Source of the DNA: Sphingomonas bacterium
Lineage (GTDB): Bacteria; Pseudomonadota; Alphaproteobacteria; Sphingomonadales; Sphingomonadaceae
Assembly (NCBI GenBank): GCA_030149245.1
Contig: JASBRX010000036.1
Coordinates: 61,768 to 125,767 of the forward strand
DNA length: 64,000 nucleotides
Direction: 5' to 3'
The first letter of the stretch is position 1. Every line of letters begins with the position of its first letter. Below are positions 17,199 to 25,695 of the stretch, piece by piece. A model generated the notes under the pieces. That model did not search any database. It was not told the DNA's origin and saw only the letters and a list, made by a program, of their open reading frames with translations. The translations under genes were made by a program, and so were the position numbers.

Positions 17199-18530
17199 AT
17201 GACAAAGCTGCTCGATTTCAACGCGCTTACAACCCTTTGCGAACGGGCGATCGAGGCCGGACTTGCGCCACCTCCGCGTGATGCGCTTTTCCTGGGATTT
17301 GACGCGGCCGTCAAAGCTGCCACCTTTTCAGACGCCGCGCCGGGTGACGCCCTGAAGATCGAAATCGACCGCCTGAACGGCTATATCGATCCGATCGAAG
17401 GCGACATCTATTTCCTGGCAATGTGGCTGATCAACGCAGCGAACAAGGTCAACGCTACCCGGCCAGAGACTGCAGGATTTTTCCGAAACCTGGCGGACAG
17501 GGTCAATGCCATTCCCCGCCCGGCACCGGCAACGGGTGTAACCACCGCAGCGCTGATCCCGGGCGCACGCGCTGAAGCGCTGATCAACCCGGCCGTCGGC
17601 GCGGCCGTGCAGATCCTGCGTGGATCAATGCCGGGAATGAACCGCAGAGCTACCAATCTGATGGTGAGCAAGCGGATGCATGACGCTCTACATCATATCC
17701 AGCTTTATACGCTGCCAATGTGGTCCGCGAGCGTGGCGGCATTGTCGAGCAGTCCCGATTACGCCCGGCAGATGGTGGAGGACAAGCATCGGGAACTGAG
17801 AGATAAGAGCGAGGCTCTACCCGGTGAGTTCGGCTTTCTTTCGACCAATGAAACGCTGCGAGCTGTCGCACAGCAGACGACCGACGCCCTGCTCTCGGCC
17901 GCCGCCGCCGCCGACACGGCGCTTGCCGCGGGCGATGCGGACGGCCTGAAGTCCGTGATCGCAAAGGTTCGTGACATCGTAAAGGCGGCCATGCCGGTTT
18001 ATGCGGGCAAGATGGACAGTTACCAGGAAGGTCTCGATCTTTCTGAGCTGGTCGCAAGCCTTACCATCATCGCTCAAAATTCGTCCGACGACGCGCTGAA
18101 CGCGAACGCAAGCCGCCTCGCCAGTTCGCTGACGACAATCATCCAGGACCTTAGCGTCATCGGGACCCAGCACAGCGAATGGCAGCTGCTGGACATGCGC
18201 CTCGGCGCGCTCGAAAACTGGTTCGGTTTCCTGCATCTGGGGCCGAGCGTCTACGCCTCGTTCAACCTGGACTGGGACGCAGTCCATTCCGCCATTGAGA
18301 CCCTGTCGAGTCAGGGGCCAAGTGAACGCTTCGATCCAGTCAAGCGGCTGCGTGAAGCCTTTCTGCAAATTTGCCCTGTGCCCATCCAAGGCGCTCCTGA
18401 GAAAGAGGCGACGAAGGCGTTCGTCGACTTCGTGATCCAGGCGCGCACGGTGTTCTACGGGGTGGACGTCCGCATGAAGCAAATCTGCAACCAGCTGCGC
18501 GAAATGACCAATCTGCTGGCGCAATTGTAA
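17199..18530 (+). CDS. Adaptor-module protein of the gasdermin operon, no known catalytic domain
   Basis: A 443-residue soluble, largely helical protein. Residues 1 to about 105 match the N-terminal module of the preceding protease (RAIEAGLA, IDRLN, MWLINA, ATRPETAGFF), which I read as a death-domain-like adaptor. The remaining 340 residues are unfamiliar, with an Ala-rich helical middle and no nucleotide-binding or protease motif. It starts four bases after the previous stop behind a GAGG site. A sensor or scaffold that recruits the protease through module-module contact is the simplest reading. Known gasdermin systems often use an ATPase here; none is seen. Confidence 0.7.
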   Translation: MTKLLDFNALTTLCERAIEAGLAPPPRDALFLGFDAAVKAATFSDAAPGDALKIEIDRLNGYIDPIEGDIYFLAMWLINAANKVNATRPETAGFFRNLADRVNAIPRPAPATGVTTAALIPGARAEALINPAVGAAVQILRGSMPGMNRRATNLMVSKRMHDALHHIQLYTLPMWSASVAALSSSPDYARQMVEDKHRELRDKSEALPGEFGFLSTNETLRAVAQQTTDALLSAAAAADTALAAGDADGLKSVIAKVRDIVKAAMPVYAGKMDSYQEGLDLSELVASLTIIAQNSSDDALNANASRLASSLTTIIQDLSVIGTQHSEWQLLDMRLGALENWFGFLHLGPSVYASFNLDWDAVHSAIETLSSQGPSERFDPVKRLREAFLQICPVPIQGAPEKEATKAFVDFVIQARTVFYGVDVRMKQICNQLREMTNLLAQL

Positions 18531-18540
18531 GGACCGCGAA

Positions 18541-20163
18541 ATGTACCGGGTTGCCTTCGAGGAAAATCAGGCTGAGCCATTCGCATCGCCGGTGGAGGGC
18601 GAGCAGGCGCATATCAAGCTGGTCGAGCGGGTACGCGAGATAGAGGCCGCGATCAGTACAGTCGATACACCGCCTGCCGGTGCGATCGACAGTCTCGCTC
18701 AACTGCGGGACGACATTGCCGTCTATGAGGCCCGGCTGGTCGCGTCTGGCGCCCATATGCCCGAAGGCAGCCGGCGCGATCTTTCCCAGAGCGTTTTGGA
18801 TTTTTGGGCGCTCCGCCAATCCGATCTTGCGGCGCTGGCGGCTCGCTATTCTCCGAACGAGCAGACAATGGTCCGGCAGGAGTTGCCCGCGGCCAAACTG
18901 CTTGCGCCCTATGATGAGGCAACTGCCGTCGCTGCCGCGGCCAAGGCCGAGGAATGCTATGTCGCGCTGCCCGACGATTCGGCGCGCGACGCGGCGCGCG
19001 GCGCCTTCCTCTCTCTCCTGCAGCGCAACGCTCCGCTCTCGCCCCCGGAAATCGCGGCGCTGGAGCCGTTCGCCGAGGCGGGTGTGCTCAGTCGATTGCC
19101 CACCGATGTGCTGGAGCCGGGCTATGATCTGGGGCACGAAGCACTTCCGCAGGCTTGGCAGAGGCTTGCCGAGTGGCAGCTCCAGGCGGCGAAGGTCCTT
19201 AGCGATCTGGATCGGGTACGAAGCAGCGCGCAGGCGTGGACGGAGACCAAGAGCTTCTCCGAATTGCCCCAGGGGCCGGCGGTCGATGTGGTCGCCAAGT
19301 TGGCCGAGCATGACGATTCGTTGAAGGAATATGCCGCTGCTGCCTACCGCCGCCGCACGCGCGCGCGCGCAATTGCGTGGGCAGCCGGGGTGATCTTCGC
19401 TGTTGCGCTTATTGGTGTCGGCACCTTAACTGTCCTCCTCACCTCGCGCCGGCCATCGCCCCCGGGCACGTCCATAGCGGCTGAATTCCAGGCCACGCAG
19501 AACGAGGCTTCGGAAGAGGTCATCGTCTCCGATCAGCCGCAGTCCGGCAAATCCGATACGGCGCAAGGTTCCACGGGCTGGATCTGGCTCGGTTCCACTG
19601 CGCTTCCGCAGGTGACGCTTGAAAACGGCACGCTGGCGGATCCGGCCGGCTTCAAGGGCGGGATGAAAGTGCGGACCCGCGCCAACCTCAAGATTCGTCA
19701 ACGCGGGCCAGAAGACAATGGCGAGAATATCGCCGGAGACCGGATCGGCCAGGTGTCGAGCGACGTGATCGTAGAATTGAAAAAGACGACGTCGGTGACG
19801 GTTGATGGCGTGGAGCAATATTGGGCCGAGGTACGGGTGATCCCGGTCGTGTATGTCCAGCGCTTCAGGGCAGCGGACCTGCGCATGGCCGAACTCCGGA
19901 AGGCGTTGGCGGACCGCGGCTTTCCGGCCCTGTACGAGCAGAAGCTCGACAGGATCGTGCAGGTCGACCCCGGACTGCCCTTCGACGTTCGCTACTATTA
20001 CGAGCAGGATAAGCAGGCGGCGAGCGAGGTGGCCGGCATCTTGCTACGCTGGCTTGGCAACGAACGCGTGCCGGTGGACAGAACCCTGTTCCCCCTGGTC
20101 GACACGCCAATCGCCGAACGGGTGAAAACCGGGACGATTGAAGTTTGGCTTTACCAGCGTTGA
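18541..20163 (+). CDS. Single-pass membrane protein with SH3b-like domain, gasdermin operon
   Basis: A 540-residue protein of unknown function. Residues 1-270 are cytoplasmic and helical, followed by a basic stretch (RRRTRAR) and one membrane helix (about 277-300). A Ser/Thr/Gln-rich linker leads to an SH3b-like segment (KVRTRANLKIRQRG to WAEVRVI, about 377-440), then a roughly 100-residue C-terminal domain reminiscent of LytR-C/SPOR-type folds. The topology suggests an N-in protein with envelope-facing domains, possibly sensing cell-wall damage. It starts ten bases after the previous stop behind AAGGA. Domain names beyond the SH3b-like call are uncertain. Confidence 0.65.
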   Translation: MYRVAFEENQAEPFASPVEGEQAHIKLVERVREIEAAISTVDTPPAGAIDSLAQLRDDIAVYEARLVASGAHMPEGSRRDLSQSVLDFWALRQSDLAALAARYSPNEQTMVRQELPAAKLLAPYDEATAVAAAAKAEECYVALPDDSARDAARGAFLSLLQRNAPLSPPEIAALEPFAEAGVLSRLPTDVLEPGYDLGHEALPQAWQRLAEWQLQAAKVLSDLDRVRSSAQAWTETKSFSELPQGPAVDVVAKLAEHDDSLKEYAAAAYRRRTRARAIAWAAGVIFAVALIGVGTLTVLLTSRRPSPPGTSIAAEFQATQNEASEEVIVSDQPQSGKSDTAQGSTGWIWLGSTALPQVTLENGTLADPAGFKGGMKVRTRANLKIRQRGPEDNGENIAGDRIGQVSSDVIVELKKTTSVTVDGVEQYWAEVRVIPVVYVQRFRAADLRMAELRKALADRGFPALYEQKLDRIVQVDPGLPFDVRYYYEQDKQAASEVAGILLRWLGNERVPVDRTLFPLVDTPIAERVKTGTIEVWLYQR

Positions 20164-20191
20164 AGTAGCTGCCCCCGCGAGGAGGATCACG

Positions 20192-22960
20192 ATGGCCAAT
20201 GACAAGGGGCTGCCCGCCGCCCGCTTTGCCCGCACACTGCTAGCGAAGGCCGCGCCGGGCGGAGGGCACCGGACTGAGGCCGCGGGCCTGGCATCGGCGG
20301 GGGAACTGGCCGAGGCTGTGGGTCCTTCGGTGGAAGAGTTGGTCCCGAAGTCGGTACCCGAAGGCTTTTCACGCGATGAGGTGGAGGCGGTTGCGCGCAA
20401 GCTGCTCGTCACCGACGAGCTTAGCCCGCGCGAGACCTTCGTCACCGAGGCGATCATCATTCCCGACTTGCGCCCTGCGGTGTTCGTGACCGGCAACGAC
20501 TATGCGATCGATCACCCGGCATGGACCGACTATGTCGCGGGCACGCCCGCGCACGCCAATTTCTGCCGGGCGATTCCGTCGGTCGGGCGGATCGAACTGA
20601 TCGGGAATCCGAGCCTGCCGTTCGGAGGAACCGGCTTCGTCGTCGCGCGGGATCTGGTGATGACCAACCGCCACGTCGCATCGCTGTTCGCGGCCGGCAT
20701 TGGCGTGCGCAACCTGCGTTTTCAGGACCAGCTGGGTGCGGCGGTCGATTTCGTGCGCGAACATGGCCAATCGTCCGGCGGCACGCCGTTCGCGGTACGC
20801 GATATCGTGATGATCCACCCCTATTGGGATCTGGCGCTGCTGCGCGTTGAAGGCCTTGAAGATCGCGAGCCGTTGACGTTCGCGACCTATGAGCCGGATC
20901 CCGCCAAGCCGCGACGTATCGCCGTGATCGGCTATCCCGCGTTCGACCCGCGCAACGATGCCAGCGTACAGAATCAAGTGTTTCACGGCGTCTACAACGT
21001 CAAGCGGCTGCAGCCGGGCCTGTATAACGGGCGCCGCAAGATCGACAGCTATGGCAAGCTGGTCGATGCCGGGACCCATGACAGCTCCACACTGGCTGGC
21101 AATTCCGGTTCGGTAGTGGTCGAGGCCGACGGTGGCCAAGTCGTCGGGCTGCACTTTGCGGGGATCTACAAGGACAGCAACTTCGCGGTGCCGGCAGTCG
21201 ATCTGGCGCGCGATCCGCGGATGATCGACGCCGGCTTGAAGTTCGCGCCGGGAGCGGAAGCGAGCAGCGGGCCGTGGGACATCTTTTGGGCCGCAACATC
21301 GTCGGTCGGGAATGAATTCGGCACGGCGCAAAGAGGGCAGGCGGTGATGGCGGAACAAGGCAAGACCATAAGGCTGACGGTGCCGGTGGAAATCGAGCTT
21401 TCCATCGGCGTGACCGGTGCGAGCATTGCGGGCGCGACGGCGGCGGTGGGCGGTGGTGCGCTGACCGAGAAGATGGTCGAACCCTTCCACGATCCGATCG
21501 AGCTGCCGCGTGAGGGCTATGATCCCGGCTTCCTGGGCATCGCCGTGCCCATGCCCGTGCCGCGCCGCCCGAACGAATGCGCGCAGCTGGCCGATGGGTC
21601 GAACGAGCTGAAATATTATAACTTCTCGATCGTGATGAACGCTGGCCGGCGCTTGGCACTCTTCGCCGCGTCGAACGTGGATGCGCGGGCAGTGGCGAAG
21701 GAGCCGGAGCCCGGCCACAAATATACGCGTGCCGGCCTGAGCGGGCTGGACGAAGGCGATGTCGAGAAGTGGTTCACCGACCCGCGCATCCGCGGCATCG
21801 AGCAGCTGCCCGACCGTTTCTTCACCAAAGATCGCAAGGCGTTCGACAAGGGCCATATCGTCCGACGCGAGGATGTGGCGTGGGGCGGGAGCTTCTCCGA
21901 AGTGCGCCGTGCCAATGGTGATACCTATTTCGTCACCAATTGCTCGCCGCAGACCGCCGGGTTCAACCGTTCGAACCGGAAGGACAATTGGGGCGCGCTC
22001 GAGGATCTGGTGCTAAAGCAGGCAAAGGCCGAGAAATACTGCCTGTTCGCCGGGCCTGTGCTGCACGCGGCTGATCCCGAATTCACCGGGGTCGATGATT
22101 TCGGCGGCGTCAAGGTCCGTATTCCGCAGAAATATTGGAAGGTCGTTGTCGCGCGCGCCGGGAACGCGCTCAAGAGCTTCGCCTTCGTGCTCAATCAGGA
22201 CGTCTCGCAGACGCCGATGGAGTTCGCGGTGCCGGCGACCTGGCAGCGGCATATGGTCAGGCTATCGGACTTGCAGGCGGAGCTGGACAGCCTCGATTTC
22301 GCGCCGGAACTGATAGCGGCCGACCAGTATGACGCCGTGCGCGATGGCAGCGAAACCGCCGCGCTGGACTCGGTAATGGAGGCAATCATCGCGATGGCCC
22401 CGGCCGAAGTCGTGACGGAAGGACCTCCGCGCCAGCACGGCCGCTTCGTTGGCTTGCCGCTGCAAGTGGCATTCAACACCGATCAGGACGAGCGCCGCTC
22501 GGCCCAGCTGCTCTCGCCGCTAAGCTATTTCCAGCCCGACGAGTCCGAATGGCCGGTACCGGCGGATGCCAGACTTGATGGCGCCTCGATCCCCAGGCCG
22601 TTCTGGTCCGTGATTGGTGGGCCATTCGAGGGACTCTACCTCGAGGCTTCGGTGGTTCACGATTACTATTGCGACCATCATGTGCGCCCATGGCGCGACG
22701 TCCACCGGATGTTCTACGATGCGATGCTGTGCCGCGGGGTCGGCGGATTCTGGGCACGGATCATGTATTATGCGGTCTACCGCTTCGGGCCACGATGGGA
22801 GATGGTCGAGGGCCTAGGGTCGGTCGCCATCCCGGCCGAGGCCCTCACGGACGACAAGGCGCCGTCCATTCTGGCCGACGCGAAAATTCTGGTGCACGAT
22901 CTGCCGCGTGAAATGATCGAGGCACTTGCCGAAAAGAGCGCTGCGAAAGCGGGACGGTAG
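20192..22960 (+). CDS. Trypsin-like protease / EndoG-type nuclease / DUF1353 fusion protein
   Basis: A 922-residue multidomain protein, last in the gasdermin operon. Residues about 135-360 form a trypsin-like protease with His in TNRHVA (about 160), Asp in WDLALL (about 212) and Ser in AGNSGS (about 305). Residues about 480-720 match the DNA/RNA non-specific endonuclease (EndoG/NUC) fold: DKGH (about 552) corresponds to the catalytic DRGH, and metal-binding Asn lies around TNCSPQTAGFN and NWGALED. Residues about 770-880 match DUF1353 (DGASIP near 795, ASVVHDYYCD). No signal peptide is seen. Start 20192 has a GGAGG site; the track start is shadow. It may both process targets and degrade nucleic acid. 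Confidence 0.82.
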   Translation: MANDKGLPAARFARTLLAKAAPGGGHRTEAAGLASAGELAEAVGPSVEELVPKSVPEGFSRDEVEAVARKLLVTDELSPRETFVTEAIIIPDLRPAVFVTGNDYAIDHPAWTDYVAGTPAHANFCRAIPSVGRIELIGNPSLPFGGTGFVVARDLVMTNRHVASLFAAGIGVRNLRFQDQLGAAVDFVREHGQSSGGTPFAVRDIVMIHPYWDLALLRVEGLEDREPLTFATYEPDPAKPRRIAVIGYPAFDPRNDASVQNQVFHGVYNVKRLQPGLYNGRRKIDSYGKLVDAGTHDSSTLAGNSGSVVVEADGGQVVGLHFAGIYKDSNFAVPAVDLARDPRMIDAGLKFAPGAEASSGPWDIFWAATSSVGNEFGTAQRGQAVMAEQGKTIRLTVPVEIELSIGVTGASIAGATAAVGGGALTEKMVEPFHDPIELPREGYDPGFLGIAVPMPVPRRPNECAQLADGSNELKYYNFSIVMNAGRRLALFAASNVDARAVAKEPEPGHKYTRAGLSGLDEGDVEKWFTDPRIRGIEQLPDRFFTKDRKAFDKGHIVRREDVAWGGSFSEVRRANGDTYFVTNCSPQTAGFNRSNRKDNWGALEDLVLKQAKAEKYCLFAGPVLHAADPEFTGVDDFGGVKVRIPQKYWKVVVARAGNALKSFAFVLNQDVSQTPMEFAVPATWQRHMVRLSDLQAELDSLDFAPELIAADQYDAVRDGSETAALDSVMEAIIAMAPAEVVTEGPPRQHGRFVGLPLQVAFNTDQDERRSAQLLSPLSYFQPDESEWPVPADARLDGASIPRPFWSVIGGPFEGLYLEASVVHDYYCDHHVRPWRDVHRMFYDAMLCRGVGGFWARIMYYAVYRFGPRWEMVEGLGSVAIPAEALTDDKAPSILADAKILVHDLPREMIEALAEKSAAKAGR

Positions 22961-23018
22961 GTGATCGCCGCAGCGAGTTCATCGGCTTGAAGGCGGTGAG
23001 CTACCCGTGCCGCTATAG

Positions 23019-23393
23019 ATGAGTAAATCCGCGAGGACCGCCGTCGGGGTCCGTTACCTCCTCGCCGTCGTCGACGACTTTGCATGCAAGAGTCTGGCGC
23101 TGGTGGTGGACACGTCACTGTTGGGCGCTGGTGTTGCGTACCAACCCGATGCGATCATCACGGTGCGTGGCCGGCCGCTGGTGATCGTCAGCGACAGCGG
23201 GATCGATCTGACGATCCTGGCGATCCTGCGCTGGGCGCAGGACCGGCAGATCGAGCGGCACTACATCGCGCCGGGCAAGCCACGGCAGAACGGCTACGTC
23301 GGGAGCGTCAATGATAGCTTGCACGTCAATCGCTGCGGGGCCGTTCCTTACCTCGTGAAAGAGCATCGAGTACGCCCCGACAAACGAGCATGA
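23019..23393 (+). pseudogene. IS3-family transposase (OrfB) remnant
   Basis: A 124-residue fragment of an rve-type integrase core: LLAVVDDFACKSLALV, IVSDSGIDLT, RWAQDRQIERHYIAPGKP. The catalytic Asp pair survives, but the segment normally read as FVESFN is YVGSVN, so the catalytic Glu is gone; SDNG has become SDSG. Both ends are missing and no terminal inverted repeats were found. It marks past transposition just downstream of the gasdermin operon. The rest of 22961-23466 shows no gene. Confidence 0.82.
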
Positions 23394-23466
23394 CGACGTC
23401 ACATCGGGGACAATGAATCCGGGCAGGCTTCTCGACCGCGGTCGAGTCGCATGCGCGTGGTGTGTT

Positions 23467-24267
23467 TCATTTATCTTCCGCGTACAATTTGTTCAGGAGA
23501 TGATCGATCGCATATTGCCCGACTTCATTGAGCGTCCGCTCTTCGAATTCCTGGATCAGCTGTAGCGCCAGCACGAGTACCGAGGCGAGCACGAGTGCGA
23601 TGAAGGTGGTATTGAAAGCGAGGCTCAGGTCGCCGATCGTCACTTCGAGCATCTTCTGGAACTGTTCCGGATCCTGCGGATTCATGCCCTTCATTCCCGC
23701 CAGGCCGCGCGAGAGGCCCCAGACCGTGCCGATGAAGCCGACCGTCGGCAGCAGCCAGGTGAGGTAGCGCGAGAGATTGTAGCCGAGGTCGAGCTCGTGC
23801 TGCTGGAGTTCGAGCGTCGAATCCATGATCTCTGCGGCGAGCCCGATCGAACGCGTGCCCTGGAACTGCCAGATCACGCGGAGCAGCAGGCGCTGGAGAT
23901 AATGGTCCCGGCCGGTCGCCCGGATGCTGCGCGCGATCCCGGGCAGAGCGCGTGGATCGATCATCGCGTCGTCGCGCTCGGGGAGCAGGCTGCGGCCAAG
24001 CTGTTTCCGCTCCGCGCGCGCGTGCAGATAGCGCCCGGCAAGCTCGCCGCAACCGATGCCGAACACCAGCCATTCGAGGCAGCTGATCGTCACCGGGAAC
24101 GGCGGAACCGCCCCGTCTCGGTAGTCGAACAGGAGGATCGCGAGCCAGCTGCCCTTCGGCAACAGCGCGCCTGCAGCGACGATCGCGATGCCGAGCGCCA
24201 GGCCGCCGAGGCGAAAGAGAGTCTGCGTGGGCGGCTTTCGCTTTGCGGCTTCGATGTTGCTGCTCAT
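23467..24267 (-). CDS. MotA/TolQ/ExbB-like proton channel protein
   Basis: A 266-residue membrane protein with about four hydrophobic segments. The C-terminal half carries the MotA/TolQ/ExbB signature LPTVGFIGTVWGLSRGL (about residue 168) followed by a helix pair. Such proteins form five-subunit proton or sodium channels that drive a partner with one N-terminal helix. The vWA protein encoded 28 bases upstream has exactly such a helix, so the two are probably one motor. Zorya ZorA is a related defence channel, but the long cytoplasmic tail of ZorA is absent here. It is the last gene of the 12-gene operon. Confidence 0.78.
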   Translation of the reverse strand: MSSNIEAAKRKPPTQTLFRLGGLALGIAIVAAGALLPKGSWLAILLFDYRDGAVPPFPVTISCLEWLVFGIGCGELAGRYLHARAERKQLGRSLLPERDDAMIDPRALPGIARSIRATGRDHYLQRLLLRVIWQFQGTRSIGLAAEIMDSTLELQQHELDLGYNLSRYLTWLLPTVGFIGTVWGLSRGLAGMKGMNPQDPEQFQKMLEVTIGDLSLAFNTTFIALVLASVLVLALQLIQEFEERTLNEVGQYAIDHLLNKLYAEDK

Positions 24268-24295
24268 CCTTCCCCCTTTTGACGTGCGGTGCGAG

Positions 24296-25111
24296 TCATT
24301 CAGCCATCGCGATCAGCAGCGAAAGCGCGAACGAGGAGCCGGGTGCGGGCACCTTGCCGTTCCCCCGCTGCGCGAGTTCGGAGTAGAAGCTCATGGTGGT
24401 GGCGGAGTCGCCCTCGACGAACGCCGAGAGGCGCGCGCCGCTGCCCCCCCACGCGGTCGCGAACGCGAAGGCCTGGGCGATCTCGTCGGCGCTGCGCGGG
24501 GGGTTGTCGCCGATCACGACGATGAAGCGGTTGTCCGGGTTCGCCTTCCAGTCGAGCCCGCGCGCCGCGATCAGACCGCCCAGGACCTGCTCCTCCGCTT
24601 CCTCGTTGGTGCACGGGACGCCGGCCTCGAGCGAGTTGGCGAACGACTGGAGCTGCTGGAGGCCATTCGCGTCGATCAGCGTGAGCGGCTGGACGCGGAC
24701 CGCCGCGCTGCCCATGCAATAGTCCTTATATTCGACGATCGCGATGCGCGCCTGGTCCGTCAGCTTGTTCAGGATCATTGAAAGGCTGCGTATCTCCTCC
24801 TTGAGGCGGCCGATGGGCTGCTGCATCGATGCGGTCGTGTCGATCACGATGGCGATGTCGGTCGCCCGCTGCTGCAGGCCGCGCTTGAGCTCTTCGATCG
24901 CGGCGTCGCGCTCGGTTTCGGCCTTGCTGAGCTGTTCCTTGAGCGTCTGGTTCTCGCGCTTGATCGCGGCGACCTCCTCCGCCTTGGGGCCTAGGTTCGG
25001 GGCGAACAGCGAGAAGAGGATCGCGAGGAACATGAACGCGCCCAGCGCGGAGCAGAACATGTCGAGCGCCGACATGCTGACGATATTGATTTCGCGCGAT
25101 CGGATCTTCAA
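24296..25111 (-). CDS. MotB-like membrane-anchored vWA-domain protein
   Basis: A 271-residue protein with an N-terminal membrane helix preceded by SMSALDMFCSALG (about residues 12-38), like the plug/ion-binding helix of MotB-type stators, then a coiled coil (about 45-80) and a von Willebrand A domain (about 83-270) with the MIDAS motif DTTAS near residue 91. In MotB/ExbD/ZorB the periplasmic part binds peptidoglycan or TonB; here a vWA domain takes that place. It is paired with the ExbB-like gene and overlaps the YiiX-like gene by four bases. I do not recognise a named family with this architecture. Confidence 0.78.
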   Translation of the reverse strand: MKIRSREINIVSMSALDMFCSALGAFMFLAILFSLFAPNLGPKAEEVAAIKRENQTLKEQLSKAETERDAAIEELKRGLQQRATDIAIVIDTTASMQQPIGRLKEEIRSLSMILNKLTDQARIAIVEYKDYCMGSAAVRVQPLTLIDANGLQQLQSFANSLEAGVPCTNEEAEEQVLGGLIAARGLDWKANPDNRFIVVIGDNPPRSADEIAQAFAFATAWGGSGARLSAFVEGDSATTMSFYSELAQRGNGKVPAPGSSFALSLLIAMAE

Positions 25112-25695
25112 CGTACGCGATCCATCGCCACCGCCCGAGTCAGCTCGTATGGCAAGACGGCCTTGCGGGGATGGGACGCCGCGTCCGGCAGCAGGTCGAC
25201 GCCCGCCGCGCGCAAGACTCGCCAGGCAAGCTCCGTGCAGTAAATCCGCGAAGGCTCGCCGAGGTCGAAGGCGAAATCGTAAAGTAGTTTCCGGCCGCGC
25301 AGCGCCTCAACCGAGCGGCGCACGGCCCGGTCGAAACGCGCCCGCGCGTCTGCGCCGTGCCATCGCACGCGCATGACGCGATAGTCGCCGTTGCGGGCGA
25401 AGCGGATGAAGTCTTCGACTGGTTCGGTCTGCACGGCGCCGTGCGGCCCGCCGGGAAGCGCGTGCACCACCTGCCACGCGCCGCCGCTCCGGTAGATCAC
25501 CCCCACATGCGAATAGCCATTGCCGACGATGCTCAGCATGCGGGTCTCGATGCCGAACCCGGTCCGAAAGATTAGGTCCCCGTTCCGCAGCGCATTGGCA
25601 GGGAGCGCGCGCGCCGCAGGCGCGGAGTGGACGGCCGCGGTGGTGGTGAGGCCTGCGACGAGCGCGATGGCCATCAGCGGCACGAGCGGCCTCAT
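25108..25695 (-). CDS. YiiX/NlpC-P60-like (permuted papain fold) hydrolase, exported
   Basis: A 195-residue protein with a signal peptide (MRPLVPLMAIALVAGLTTTAAVHSA). It shows the YiiX/YebB permuted-papain pattern: LRNGDLIFRTG, the catalytic-type His in YSHVGVIY (about 63), and the Cys in IYCTELAWRV (about 153). Such enzymes are amidases or thioesterases acting on cell-wall or lipid substrates. Start 25695 overlaps the upstream gene as ATGA; the track's 495-residue version is a spurious extension. In this operon it may act on the envelope; the substrate is unknown. Confidence 0.75.
   Translation of the reverse strand: MRPLVPLMAIALVAGLTTTAAVHSAPAARALPANALRNGDLIFRTGFGIETRMLSIVGNGYSHVGVIYRSGGAWQVVHALPGGPHGAVQTEPVEDFIRFARNGDYRVMRVRWHGADARARFDRAVRRSVEALRGRKLLYDFAFDLGEPSRIYCTELAWRVLRAAGVDLLPDAASHPRKAVLPYELTRAVAMDRVR

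Noticed and set aside
17199-18530. NLR/STAND ATPase expected in gasdermin operons
   Set aside because: No Walker A or B motif can be seen in the 443 residues.
23467-25111. Zorya (ZorA/ZorB) system
   Set aside because: The channel lacks the long ZorA tail, the partner has a vWA instead of an OmpA-like domain, and no ZorC/ZorD or ZorE is present.
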